From Sphingobium sp. YR768 (GTDB taxonomy: Bacteria; Pseudomonadota; Alphaproteobacteria; Sphingomonadales; Sphingomonadaceae), in assembly GCF_900111125.1 (NCBI RefSeq), contig NZ_FOGE01000038.1:1-39391 (forward strand): 39,391 nucleotides of DNA. The letters run 5' to 3'. The notes below the pieces were generated by a model, which had not been told where the DNA came from, made no database searches, and saw only the letters and a list, made by a program, of their open reading frames with translations. This document shows positions 9,081-17,713 of the stretch, piece after piece. The translations under genes were made by a program, and so were the position numbers. Each line of letters starts with the position of its first letter. Position 1 is the stretch's first letter.

Positions 9081-9347
9081 TCAGCGCCGCGCCGGGGCAG
9101 GCGGACGACAATGACCGGCAATCGGATCGGCAAGCGCATGGGCGTGCAGCTCCAGCGCGCGGCTCCAGTCATGGTCGAAGGGCGTGCCCGCCAGCCGACG
9201 GCGCAACCGATGCGCGCTGGACGCCGACATGCCCGCCGTGCGGGCCGCCTGCACGACGCTGCCGCATTCGAACAGGGTGGTGAGAAAGAGGCGCTGCCGG
9301 ACAGGCGTCCAGCGCGCGGGAGCGGAAGGGGGTGCTTGCTGTTCCAT
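9081..9347 (-). CDS. Small helix-turn-helix protein (88 aa)
   Basis: The chain has a helix-turn-helix in its first half: RQRLFLTTLFECGSVVQAAR, then TAGMSASSAHRLRRRLAG. The second part reads TPFDHDWSRALELHAHALAD. Small orphan proteins of this type are frequent in sphingomonads, and I know no defined role. The C-terminal tail is Pro/Arg-rich. A perfect inverted repeat lies just upstream (9371-9394) and could be its operator. The degenerate repeats at 8940-9060 follow the stop codon, so the annotated end may be an early stop in what was once a longer gene. Confidence 0.6.
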   Translation of the reverse strand: MEQQAPPSAPARWTPVRQRLFLTTLFECGSVVQAARTAGMSASSAHRLRRRLAGTPFDHDWSRALELHAHALADPIAGHCRPPAPARR

Positions 9348-9370
9348 CCAGCAGGATAGATCAGGCGAAA

Positions 9371-9394
9371 TCCTATTTTGGAAGGGAAATAGGA
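9371..9394. promoter_or_regulatory. Perfect inverted repeat upstream of the HTH gene
   Basis: TCCTATTT and AAATAGGA form an 8-bp perfect inverted repeat around an 8-base spacer, 24 bases upstream of the HTH start. It could be an operator for the HTH protein. The same TCCTATTTT word occurs inverted near 8874, at the other end of the HTH region. Confidence 0.35.
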
Positions 9395-9404
9395 AAAGCG
9401 GTCA

Positions 9405-9526
9405 GAGTCTGTCTGGGAATGCGCCTTTGGCGCATCCGCACCGGCGTTCAAACGAGTCACGTGCCTCGTTTGAAGGCCGGTGCGGCTACAAAAATGCGCT
9501 CTTTCGCGCATTTTTCAAACGGTCTC
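9405..9526 (+). mobile_element. Miniature inverted-repeat element, copy 1 (122 bp)
   Basis: The ends are imperfect inverted repeats: GAGTCTGTCTGG on the left, and GAGACCGTTTGA read inwards from the right. The element is flanked by the direct repeat TCA (9402-9404 and 9527-9529), a 3-base target duplication of TNA form. Inside are three hairpins. The left one is AATGCGCC/GGCGCATC, and the right one is AAAAATGCG/CGCATTTTT. The central arm is built from CCGCACCGG/CCGGTGCGG with an inner TTCAAACGAG/CTCGTTTGAA stem. It carries no gene. The right TCA is the complement of the doc stop codon, so insertion at the TGA left Doc intact. Confidence 0.8.
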
Positions 9527-9922
9527 TCAGACGCCGGTCAGGTGGATGCGGAACCAGTCGGCGAGGTCGTCTTCGGACAAGGTGCCCGCCGCCAGTTCGA
9601 GGAAGGCGACGACCAGTTCGGCGTCGCTCGCTATCAGGGCATAGCCGTTGAGCAGCAGTAAGGTTTCGCTGACCACCGCCGCGATCCGCTTGTTGCCGTC
9701 GACAAAAGGATGATTGCGCGCAAGGCCATAGGCATAGGCGGCGGCCAGTGCGGCGGCATCCGGATCGCCATAATGAGCCAGTTGCTGCGGGCGTGCCATC
9801 GCGCTTTCGAACAGGCCGCGATCGCGCAAAGCATCGCCCCCGCCGCCATGTTCGGCAATCTGTTCGGCATGGACCGCCTCCGCCACGGCCGGCGTGACCC
9901 AGACCCAGTCCGGCCCGGCCAT
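9527..9922 (-). CDS. doc: Doc/Fic-family toxin of a type II toxin-antitoxin pair
   Basis: This 131-residue death-on-curing protein carries the Fic motif HPFVDGNKRIA. Doc-type toxins modify a translation factor (classically EF-Tu phosphorylation) to arrest growth. The size and the N-terminal segment (WVWVTPAVAEAVHAEQIAEHGG) match the Doc branch. The start lies one base after the stop of the antitoxin gene, as is typical of a TA operon. The mobile repeat copy 1 abuts its stop codon without changing the coding sequence. The activity is inferred from the intact motif. Confidence 0.9.
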   Translation of the reverse strand: MAGPDWVWVTPAVAEAVHAEQIAEHGGGGDALRDRGLFESAMARPQQLAHYGDPDAAALAAAYAYGLARNHPFVDGNKRIAAVVSETLLLLNGYALIASDAELVVAFLELAAGTLSEDDLADWFRIHLTGV

Positions 9923-9923
9923 A

Positions 9924-10151
9924 TTATTTGGCCAGTTCGCGCAGCGCCCGCTTGCGCCGCGCCATCACCTCCCGCGCGGCGGCCATCTGCGCGTCGAAAT
10001 CAGGCTCTGCTGCGGAGAGTTCGATCCCGCGCGGGGTGAGGACGACCGAGAGGCTGTCACCGGCGGCAGCCTGAAGATGCGCCAGCAATTCCTTGGGCAG
10101 GATCACCCCGGCACTGTTGCCGATCTTCGTGATTTTGAGGGGCATGTTCAT
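9924..10151 (-). CDS. AbrB/MazE-type antitoxin for Doc
   Basis: This 75-residue protein starts with a swapped-hairpin AbrB DNA-binding domain: MPLKITKIGNSAGVILPKEL, then LSVVLTPRGIELS. The charged C-terminus (DFDAQMAAAREVMARRKRAL) should wrap the toxin. An ATG at 10145 is an equally possible start. It would repress its own promoter in the 75-base gap shared with the divergent yefM gene. Pairing an AbrB-type antitoxin with Doc, instead of the textbook Phd, is known in many bacteria. Confidence 0.88.
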   Translation of the reverse strand: MNMPLKITKIGNSAGVILPKELLAHLQAAAGDSLSVVLTPRGIELSAAEPDFDAQMAAAREVMARRKRALRELAK

Positions 10152-10199
10152 ACGAGGGTTATAACATGCTGCTGGGCAGCGCTCAATCGCTTTGCAAAT

Positions 10200-10219
10200 T
10201 TGTACGAATTTCTGTACAA
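10200..10219. promoter_or_regulatory. Palindromic site upstream of yefM (likely YefM operator)
   Basis: TTGTAC (10200-10205) and GTACAA (10214-10219) form an inverted repeat 8 bases before the yefM start. The right half contains TGTACA, the core of the known E. coli yefM operator. It lies within the shared divergent promoter region of the two TA modules. Confidence 0.6.
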
Positions 10220-10226
10220 GAATCGC

Positions 10227-10481
10227 ATGCAGACCCTCAGCGTTTCCGAAACCCGCGCCAATCTCAAGGCCGTGCTCGACCGTGTCGTCGCCGACAAGGC
10301 GCCGATCCAGATCGTGCGGCCCAAGGGCGAGGGGGTGGTGATGATTTCGGAAAGCGAATGGGAGGGCATGCAGGAGACGCTGCACCTGCTGTCGTCACCC
10401 ACCAATGCCAGGCACTTGCTGGAGGGCATCCGGCAGCTGGATGCCGGGCTGGGCGAGGGGCATGAACTGATCGCGCCGTGA
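10227..10481 (+). CDS. yefM: YefM antitoxin (Phd/YefM family)
   Basis: The 84-residue protein starts MQTLSVSETRANLKAVLDRV, the hallmark N-terminus of Phd/YefM antitoxins, followed by PIQIVRPKGEGVVMISESEW. The N-terminal part dimerises and binds DNA, and the disordered C-terminus neutralises YoeB. I chose the ATG at 10227; the open frame continues upstream but without family similarity. Its stop overlaps the yoeB GTG by 4 bases (GTGA). Confidence 0.93.
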   Translation: MQTLSVSETRANLKAVLDRVVADKAPIQIVRPKGEGVVMISESEWEGMQETLHLLSSPTNARHLLEGIRQLDAGLGEGHELIAP

Positions 10482-10744
10482 AGATCGTCTTCGGATCGCA
10501 GGCGTGGCAGGATTATGTCGCGTGGGCGGCAGATGATCCCAAGATGCTGGCGCGGATCAACGCCCTGATCGGCGAATGCCGCCGCGATCCGTTTCGCGGC
10601 ACGGGAAAGCCGGAACCGCTGCGGCAGAATCTGGCAGGTTGGTGGTCAAGGCGCATCACCAGCGAGCATCGACTGGTCTATCGGGTCAGCGGATCAAATG
10701 AGACGCAGGCGCTGGAAGTGCTGAGTTGCCGGTATCATTATTGA
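10478..10744 (+). CDS. yoeB: YoeB toxin (RelE-fold mRNA endonuclease)
   Basis: This 88-residue toxin of the Txe/YoeB family cleaves mRNA on the ribosome. Family features are the segment DPFRGTGKPEPLRQNLAGWW, then SRRITSEHRLVYRV and the C-terminal CRYHY, which includes the catalytic His/Tyr region. It starts with GTG overlapping the yefM stop, which implies coupled translation. A strong hairpin follows 13 bases after the stop. Confidence 0.93.
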   Translation: MKIVFGSQAWQDYVAWAADDPKMLARINALIGECRRDPFRGTGKPEPLRQNLAGWWSRRITSEHRLVYRVSGSNETQALEVLSCRYHY

Positions 10745-10757
10745 ACATGGTCGATTT

Positions 10758-10791
10758 GAGCGTGACTGATCCGGAAAGATCAGTCACGCTC
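10758..10791 (+). terminator. Strong hairpin after yoeB
   Basis: GAGCGTGACTGATC pairs perfectly with GATCAGTCACGCTC over 14 bp around the loop CGGAAA. No T-run follows, so it is either a T-less terminator or an mRNA-stabilising 3' structure for yefM-yoeB. Confidence 0.5.
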
Positions 10792-10817
10792 GTCAGAGAT
10801 CGCGGTCCAACAGCAAC

Positions 10818-10879
10818 ACGTTGTTTCACAAACGCGATGTACGACCTATAGCTTATTTTATCGCGTTGTGTAACAACGT
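10818..10879. other. AT-rich stretch with an imperfect long inverted repeat
   Basis: ACGTTGTTTCACAAACGC (10818-10835) and GCGTTGTGTAACAACGT (10863-10879) are inverted partners with a few mismatches around a 27-base centre. The surrounding 10840-10940 is clearly AT-richer than the rest of the window. No gene is seen here. It may be regulatory or a remnant of an element end. Confidence 0.35.
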
Positions 10880-10960
10880 AGCGACGTATTTTATGATAAA
10901 GTACTGATTTTGCTTAAAATATTTTTTCTTGCCTAAATGAGCACAAATGGTAAACAAAAC

Positions 10961-10990
10961 AGGGGCCGAACGTACCACCGTTCGGCCCCT
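10961..10990 (-). terminator. Rho-independent terminator (minus strand, downstream of thiC)
   Basis: AGGGGCCGAACG and CGTTCGGCCCCT form a perfect 12-bp stem with a 6-base loop. On the minus strand the stem is followed by the T-rich run TGTTTTGTTT. It would end leftward transcripts coming from thiC, after reading antisense through the small gene at 11106. Confidence 0.65.
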
Positions 10991-11011
10991 GTTCGGAGGC
11001 ATTTGCCTACC

Positions 11012-11087
11012 TTGTGCGTGCTTACGCGAGGCAGGATTATAATGCCTTCATTCCAGAGGTCAATGCTCACGACTGAGCATCGACCTC
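11012..11087 (+). promoter_or_regulatory. Promoter and hairpin leader of the 54-residue gene
   Basis: A perfect TATAAT lies at 11038-11043. The best -35 candidate is TTGTGC at 11012-11017, with a rather long 20-base spacer. The predicted transcript would start near 11050, and its leader folds at once into a 14-bp hairpin. GAGGTCAATGCTCA (11056-11069) pairs with TGAGCATCGACCTC (11074-11087), with one A-C mismatch. The ribosome site AAGGA (11094-11098) follows. Confidence 0.45.
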
Positions 11088-11105
11088 AATATGAAGGAAA
11101 ACTCT

Positions 11106-11270
11106 ATGGCGAAACCTATTGGAACAACTGCTCGCACCGGCGAAGCCTGCCCGGAATCCGGCATTTGGAAGCCTGCAAACGGAGTAACCACGGCGCCAAT
11201 CGCCAAAGGCAATCGGATGCCGCCGTACAACGGCGCGGCTACGACTTGGACGCTGATCCAGTACGCCTAA
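11106..11270 (+). CDS. Small conserved protein (54 aa), unknown function
   Basis: The frame starts at the ATG at 11106, placed 7 bases after an AAGGA ribosome site. It encodes MAKPIGTTARTGEACPESGI, then WKPANGVTTAPIAKGNRMPP and YNGAATTWTLIQYA. I recall similar short proteins with the shared pattern (G)xxCPxSGxW...TTAPIAxGNRMPPYxG...TWxLxxYA in several Proteobacteria, so I consider it real. I know no function. There is no signal peptide or membrane segment; one Cys is present. The upstream ATG at 11091 would overlap the ribosome site and is less likely. It is convergent with thiC. Confidence 0.65.
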   Translation: MAKPIGTTARTGEACPESGIWKPANGVTTAPIAKGNRMPPYNGAATTWTLIQYA

Positions 11271-11314
11271 CTGATGAAATCCAGGGCAGGATCTTCATCT
11301 GCCCCGGATTTGAT

Positions 11315-13249
<1,935 letters not shown>

Positions 13250-13316
13250 GCTCTTCTCTCTCCTTCGGGCGGAAAGAGAGTGCGGATGGTGTCACGGAAA
13301 CTGTGTCACGACGCGC

Positions 13317-13416
13317 GTCCCTCCCTCCGCCGGTGTCAACCGGATCAGGTTCAACGGGTCGTGGCCACATAGCCACCTCTCAACCGTCTGCGGACGGTCC
13401 CCCGGGGTGCACCCTG
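13317..13416 (-). ncRNA. TPP riboswitch (thi box) upstream of thiC
   Basis: On the minus strand, the conserved core reads GGGTGC near the 5' side, TTGAGAGG in the middle, ACCCGTTGAACCTGATCCGG, and then a CGG stem ending in GGAGGGA. This matches the thi-box consensus (GAACCTGATC is invariant). It ends about 70 bases before the thiC ATG. No T-run terminator is obvious, so control is probably at translation initiation. Confidence 0.92.
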
Positions 13417-13510
13417 CTTAGCCGATGTGGGAGCGAAGGAAAAGCCCCCGACCCGAAACCGGGTGTTGCGGGGTTGCGGCGGGGCGGGGCGCGCCCTAGC
13501 TTTGCTCCTG

Positions 13511-13804
13511 ATGACGCAGGGGATCGATCCATCGACCAGAGCCGGGCGCAAGGCCTTGCGGCATGAGATGCGCATGGTGGCGGTGCGGCCGCGCCGCTGG
13601 GGATTGTGGCTGCTGGCGATCGGCGCGCTGCTGCTGATCGCGCCTTCCGCCTTTGGCCTGCACAGCCTGATGGGCTGGTCGCCGGTCTGGCTGGGGCTGG
13701 TCGCCTGCTTCGCGGCGCTACCCCTGCTGGTGGCCGGGGCGCTGCTGCGGCGGCGATACCGGCGGGAGCGGATGATAATGATGCAGGGGCGTGAACGGAC
13801 ATGA
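13511..13804 (+). CDS. Small two-helix membrane protein (97 aa)
   Basis: Starting at the ATG at 13511, a basic N-terminus (DPSTRAGRKALRHEMR) is followed by two hydrophobic helices at about residues 30-50 (WGLWLLAIGALLLIAPSAF) and 57-78 (VWLGLVACFAALPLLVAGAL). A basic tail (RRRYRRER) follows. The stop overlaps the start of the prolyl oligopeptidase gene (ATGA), so they are probably coupled. I do not recognise a family. It lies just upstream of the riboswitch on the opposite strand. Confidence 0.6.
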   Translation: MTQGIDPSTRAGRKALRHEMRMVAVRPRRWGLWLLAIGALLLIAPSAFGLHSLMGWSPVWLGLVACFAALPLLVAGALLRRRYRRERMIMMQGRERT

Positions 13805-15907
13805 TGAAAAGGATGATGAGCTTGGTTTCCGCTGCCCTTCTGACCGGCGCAGGCGCGCCCCCTTCGGCCCCGGCTCCTGCTGACGATCCGTTCGTGTGGC
13901 TGGAGGACTGGACCGGCCCGCGCGCGATGCAGTGGGTGGAGGCGGAGAATAAGGCGACGCTGGCCGCCTTCCAGAATGATCCGCGCTATGCGGGCTATTA
14001 TAAGGACGCGCTGGCCATCGCATCGGCCAAGGACCGGATCGCCATGCCGGTGCTGATCCACGGCCGCGTCTATAATTTCTGGCGCGATGCCGACCATCCG
14101 CAGGGCATCTGGCGCTATACCTCGCCGGCCGACTATGCGACCGACGCGCCGCACTGGACGACGGTGCTGGATCTGGATGCGCTGTCGAAGGCGGAAGGCA
14201 AGAAATGGGTGTGGAAGGGCGCCAATATCCTCGATCCCGAGGAAAGGCTGGCGCTGCTCAACTTGTCCGACGGCGGCGAGGATGCGGTGACGCTGCGCGA
14301 GTTCGACCTGGAGACGGGGCAGTTCGTCAAGGGCGGGTTCGACATCCCCAAGTCGAAGCAGAATGAGGGCTGGCTGGACAAGGACAGCATCCTGATCGCG
14401 CGCGACTGGGGCGCCGATCAGCATGGGGGCACGATGACCAAGTCGGGCTATCCCTTCGTCGTGAAGATATTGCAGCGGGGCGAGCCGCTGTCGGCCGCGA
14501 AGGAGGTCTATCGCGGGGAGCCGAGCGATCAGGTCGGCACCTTCCCGATGATATTGTCGGACGGGTCGGGCAACCGGGCGGCCTTCCTCTATCGCGGCGT
14601 CACCTTCTTCGGCAACGAGACCTATCTGGTGACGGACGGCGCGGTGAAGAAGCTGTCGCTGCCGACCAAGAGCCAGTTGCAGGGCATGGTCGAAGGGCAG
14701 GTGCTGATCCAGACCAGCGAGGAATGGAAAAGCGGCGCCGAGCGGATCGCTGGCCGCGGTGCCGCTGGCCGCGCTGCAATCGGGTGCTGAACTCAAGCCG
14801 CAAATCCTGTTTGCGCCCAATGCGCGCCAGTCGATCGATGGCGTGGCGGCAACCAAGGGGCATGTGATCCTGTCGATCAACGACAATGTGCGCGGGCGGG
14901 TGCAGATATTGACCCCGACCGCCACGGGCTGGGCAAGCAAGCCGGTGACGCTGCCCGACAATGCGACCATTTCCATCGCAAGCGCGAGCGACAAGGACGA
15001 CAAGGCCTATCTGGCGGTGGCGGGATTCCTGGCGCCGACGACGCTGTGGGCGATGGATGCGGCCGATCCCAGGCCGGTGCAGGTCAAGGCGATGCCCGCG
15101 CGCTTCGATGCGGCGGGGCTGGTGGTCGAACAGTTCGAGGCGACGTCCACCGACGGGACGAAAATCCCCTATTTCATCGTCCACAAAAAGGGGATGACGC
15201 CCGACGGCAGCACGCCGACGATCATGACCGCTTATGGCGGGTTCGAGGTGCCGATGACGCCCAGCTATGCCGCGATCACCGGCAAGCTGTGGCTGGAACG
15301 GGGCAACAGCTTCGTGCTGGCCAATATTCGCGGCGGCGGCGAATTCGGCCCGGCCTGGCATGAGGCGGGGCTGAAGACCAGGCGCCAGATCATCTATGAT
15401 GATTTCGCGGCAGTGGCGCAGGATATTTTCGCGCGCAAACTGTCGTCCCCCAAGAAGTTCGGCATCTATGGCGGGTCCAATGGCGGGCTGTTGATGGGGG
15501 TGGAGTTCAACCAGCATCCCGACCTGTGGAACGGCGTGGTCATTCAGGTGCCCTTGCTGGACATGATCCGCTATGAACAGATTGCGGCTGGCGCTTCGTG
15601 GGTCGATGAATATGGCAGCGTGTCGGTGCCGGCGGAAAAGGCGTTTCTGGAAAAGATTTCGCCCTATGCCAATATCCGCAAGGGCGTGAATTATCCCACG
15701 CCCTATATCTGGACCACGACCAAGGATGATCGCGTGGGGCCGCAACATGCCCGAAAATTTGCGGCGCGGCTGAAGGACTATGGCATCCCCTATCATTTCT
15801 ACGAGGATACGGCCGGGGGCCATTCGGGCGACGCGGATATTGAACAGGGCGCGCGGTTGCAGGCGATGCAGATGGTCTATTTCAGCCAGCGGCTGGAGGG
15901 GAAATAG
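13801..15907 (+). pseudogene. Prolyl oligopeptidase (S9A) with a single-base frameshift
   Basis: Two overlapping frames (13801-14790 and 14759-15907) together make one S9A peptidase of about 700 residues. It has a signal-peptide-like N-terminus, a propeller with SPADYATDAPHWTTVLDLDAL, and a hydrolase domain. The triad is in the second frame: Ser in GGSNGGLLMG, Asp in TKDDRVGPQH and His in GGHSGDAD. The break is near 14738. Removing one C from GGCGCCGAGC would join the frames as EWKSGASGSLAAVPLAALQ, which reads smoothly. This is either a genuine recent frameshift or a base-calling error. All other residues look functional, so decay is recent if real. Confidence 0.85.
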
Positions 15908-15935
15908 GGACGGCGCGACGGGACAGGGCTTGTTC

Positions 15936-16080
15936 CCGGTCCAGCTTGGCGTACGGGCACTCTGGGCGGTGTCCGCACTCCGGGATCGAACTGGGCACCG
16001 GCCTCTCGATCATGGTAAGCGCGCAGCGATGCTGCTGGTCGGCGCGATGGCGCTGTTCCACGGTCATGCCTGGGGGATGG
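15936..16080 (+). pseudogene. Remnant of a HupE/UreJ-type membrane protein
   Basis: Three short segments in shifted frames match HupE/UreJ in the correct order: QLGVRALWAVSA (from about 15941), ELGTGLSIMVSA (from about 15988) and LLVGAMALFHGHAWGM (16032-16079). The last contains the family hallmark FHGHA. No single frame joins them, so this is a decayed, internally deleted fragment. HupE-type proteins are small membrane metal (Ni/Co) transporters. The match is from memory of the family and needs an alignment. Confidence 0.5.
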
Positions 16081-16354
16081 TGGCGCGCTGTGTTGATGCC
16101 TATGCTCCATGATCCAGGATGATGTCCGGCCATTTGGCTTTCGCGAACAATATTTCGTCCATCTTCAAGCCTGCCACACTGGCACTCATGACGATGCTTC
16201 AACAAGCCGGATCACCCATGACGTTGGTCAGGTCGCTGATTGAACGGGTTCGGCATTTGGCAAAAGCCGTTCGTTTGCTCAACGTCCGCCATGTGGCGCC
16301 TGAATTTTGGGCGCGCGCGACGGGCCTCGCTACGCAGAATCATTACGCCTGAGC
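16081..16354. other. Intergenic stretch, nothing recognised
   Basis: A 77-codon open frame at 16119-16352 shows no familiar motif and no good ribosome site. I treat it as chance. The stretch lies between the HupE remnant and a leftward terminator. Confidence 0.4.
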
Positions 16355-16381
16355 AAAAAATAGCCGGTCGTTAAACCGGCT
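16355..16381 (-). terminator. Rho-independent terminator for the leftward glpQ unit
   Basis: On the minus strand AGCCGGT, a 6-base loop and ACCGGCT form a 7-bp stem followed by A and TTTTTT. It lies downstream of glpQ and the small frame at 16389-16571. Confidence 0.75.
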
Positions 16382-16388
16382 GTGAGGT

Positions 16389-16571
16389 TTAAGGAGAGGA
16401 TGCCTGAAAGGCACGGACTGCGGGCATCGCGGGAAGAGATTTCGCACCTGCGATATGTTTCTGGACGAGGCTAATTCTGTGACTGGTCTGCAAGCGCATG
16501 AACGACGGTGACAGTGCTCCCAGAACCAAGCCTGATGCGAAATGACCGATGTTCATCGACAATGACGCCAC
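16389..16571 (-). CDS. Small open frame after glpQ, doubtful (60 aa)
   Basis: This frame starts with GTG 5 bases after the glpQ stop, with a weak AGGG in front, and ends 8 bases before the terminator. The product (SLSMNIGHFASGLVLGALSP and a basic C-terminus) resembles nothing I know. Its position between glpQ and the terminator is its only support, so it may be untranslated 3' sequence. Confidence 0.25.
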   Translation of the reverse strand: MASLSMNIGHFASGLVLGALSPSFMRLQTSHRISLVQKHIAGAKSLPAMPAVRAFQASSP

Positions 16572-16576
16572 GCCCT

Positions 16577-17713
16577 TTAAGCCTGGGAGATGGCGCGCCG
16601 CCCCAAAGCCGGGTCGTCGGTGAAGATCGCATCGACGCCTGTCGCCAGATAGCGTTGCATCTCGGCTATGCTACCGGCTTCGTTGCGCGCGGCATCACCC
16701 TGATCGCTGCGGAAGTCGGCGGCAAGGAAGTGATTTTCAGGACGGAAGGTCCAGATGCTGACGAGCAGCCCCGCCTTGTGCGCGGCCTCCACCAACCTGG
16801 TTGGCTTGACCAGCCGCTGATCCTTGTCGACAGGAATGATCATCCGCACATGGGGAGCCAGATAGTCCGCATAGTTGGCGATTCCCGCCAGCCCCGCAGG
16901 CGTCAGCATATCGCCATAGGTCTGTTTGAGGCTCGCGGCCAGCATGTCCGCCGGGGGCTGGGTAGGATCGCCGATCAACTGCACCAGTCGGATATTAGGC
17001 CAGGCGCCGATCTTGCCGCGCAGCGCTTTCAGGTTGGCGACCTCGAACGACTGGATGGCGAAGGGCGCGCGCCGAAGATAAGCGCTTTTGCTGATGATAT
17101 CGATCAGCCGCTGTTCCTGCGGCAGGTCGATGCCGGCGAAATAGGTCGAATGCTTGATCTCAGGGATCAAGCCGATGGTCCGGCCGCGCGCGGCGGATTC
17201 GGCGGCCACGAAATCGGCGATCTCTTCCATCGACACGATCTGGAACGCGCCGTCATAGGACTGGCTTTCGGGACGCATGGCGCCCAGCCGCTCCTTCGCG
17301 CGCAGGGTCTTGAGTTCGGCGAAGGTGAAATCCTCCGTAAACCAGCCTTCCTGCGCTTCGCCGTCGATCGTCTTGCGAGTCTTGCGACTGGCAAATTCAG
17401 ACCGTGCGGCGATGTCGGTCGTGTCCGCGATGCTATTTTCGTGCCGCGCGACCAGAACGCCGTCCTTGGTCGCGACCAGATCAGGCTCGACATAGTCGGC
17501 GCCGTCTTCGATCGCCTTGGCATAGGCGGCCAGCGTATGTTCGGGCCGCAGCGCCGATGCGCCGCGATGGGCGATCAGCAAGGGCTTGCCAGAACGGGGC
17601 GCAGCAGCGGCAATCGCCCCCGAACCGGCCGCCATCGTCGCGGCGGCCAGACCGGCCCCCAAACCGGCCCCCGCCTGAAGCAGGGACCGGCGGGACAGGG
17701 CATCGTCCCGCAT
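16577..17713 (-). CDS. glpQ: Glycerophosphodiester phosphodiesterase (periplasmic, Tat signal)
   Basis: GlpQ hydrolyses glycerophosphodiesters to glycerol-3-phosphate and an alcohol. The start at 17713 gives a twin-arginine signal, LSRRSLLQAG followed by a hydrophobic Ala/Gly stretch, so export is folded, through Tat, to the periplasm. The TIM-barrel motifs are AHRGASALRPEHT (catalytic His-Arg and the second region), VEPDLVATKDGVLVARHE (metal Glu/Asp and catalytic His) and the later GLIPEIKH. The ATG shares one base with the TGA of the upstream TonB receptor. The two genes therefore form an operon, suggesting joint uptake and cleavage of a phosphodiester. A longer start at 17743 lies inside the receptor gene. 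Confidence 0.92.
   Translation of the reverse strand: MRDDALSRRSLLQAGAGLGAGLAAATMAAGSGAIAAAAPRSGKPLLIAHRGASALRPEHTLAAYAKAIEDGADYVEPDLVATKDGVLVARHENSIADTTDIAARSEFASRKTRKTIDGEAQEGWFTEDFTFAELKTLRAKERLGAMRPESQSYDGAFQIVSMEEIADFVAAESAARGRTIGLIPEIKHSTYFAGIDLPQEQRLIDIISKSAYLRRAPFAIQSFEVANLKALRGKIGAWPNIRLVQLIGDPTQPPADMLAASLKQTYGDMLTPAGLAGIANYADYLAPHVRMIIPVDKDQRLVKPTRLVEAAHKAGLLVSIWTFRPENHFLAADFRSDQGDAARNEAGSIAEMQRYLATGVDAIFTDDPALGRRAISQA

Noticed and set aside
13427..13510. Longer start for the small membrane protein at 13427
   Set aside because: It would begin at the riboswitch and thiC promoter region and adds residues without similarity; the ATG at 13511 fits better.
13351..15003. Minus-strand frame (550 codons) across the riboswitch and peptidase
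   Set aside because: It crosses a TPP riboswitch and lies opposite S9A coding sequence; it is an Arg/Pro-rich shadow.
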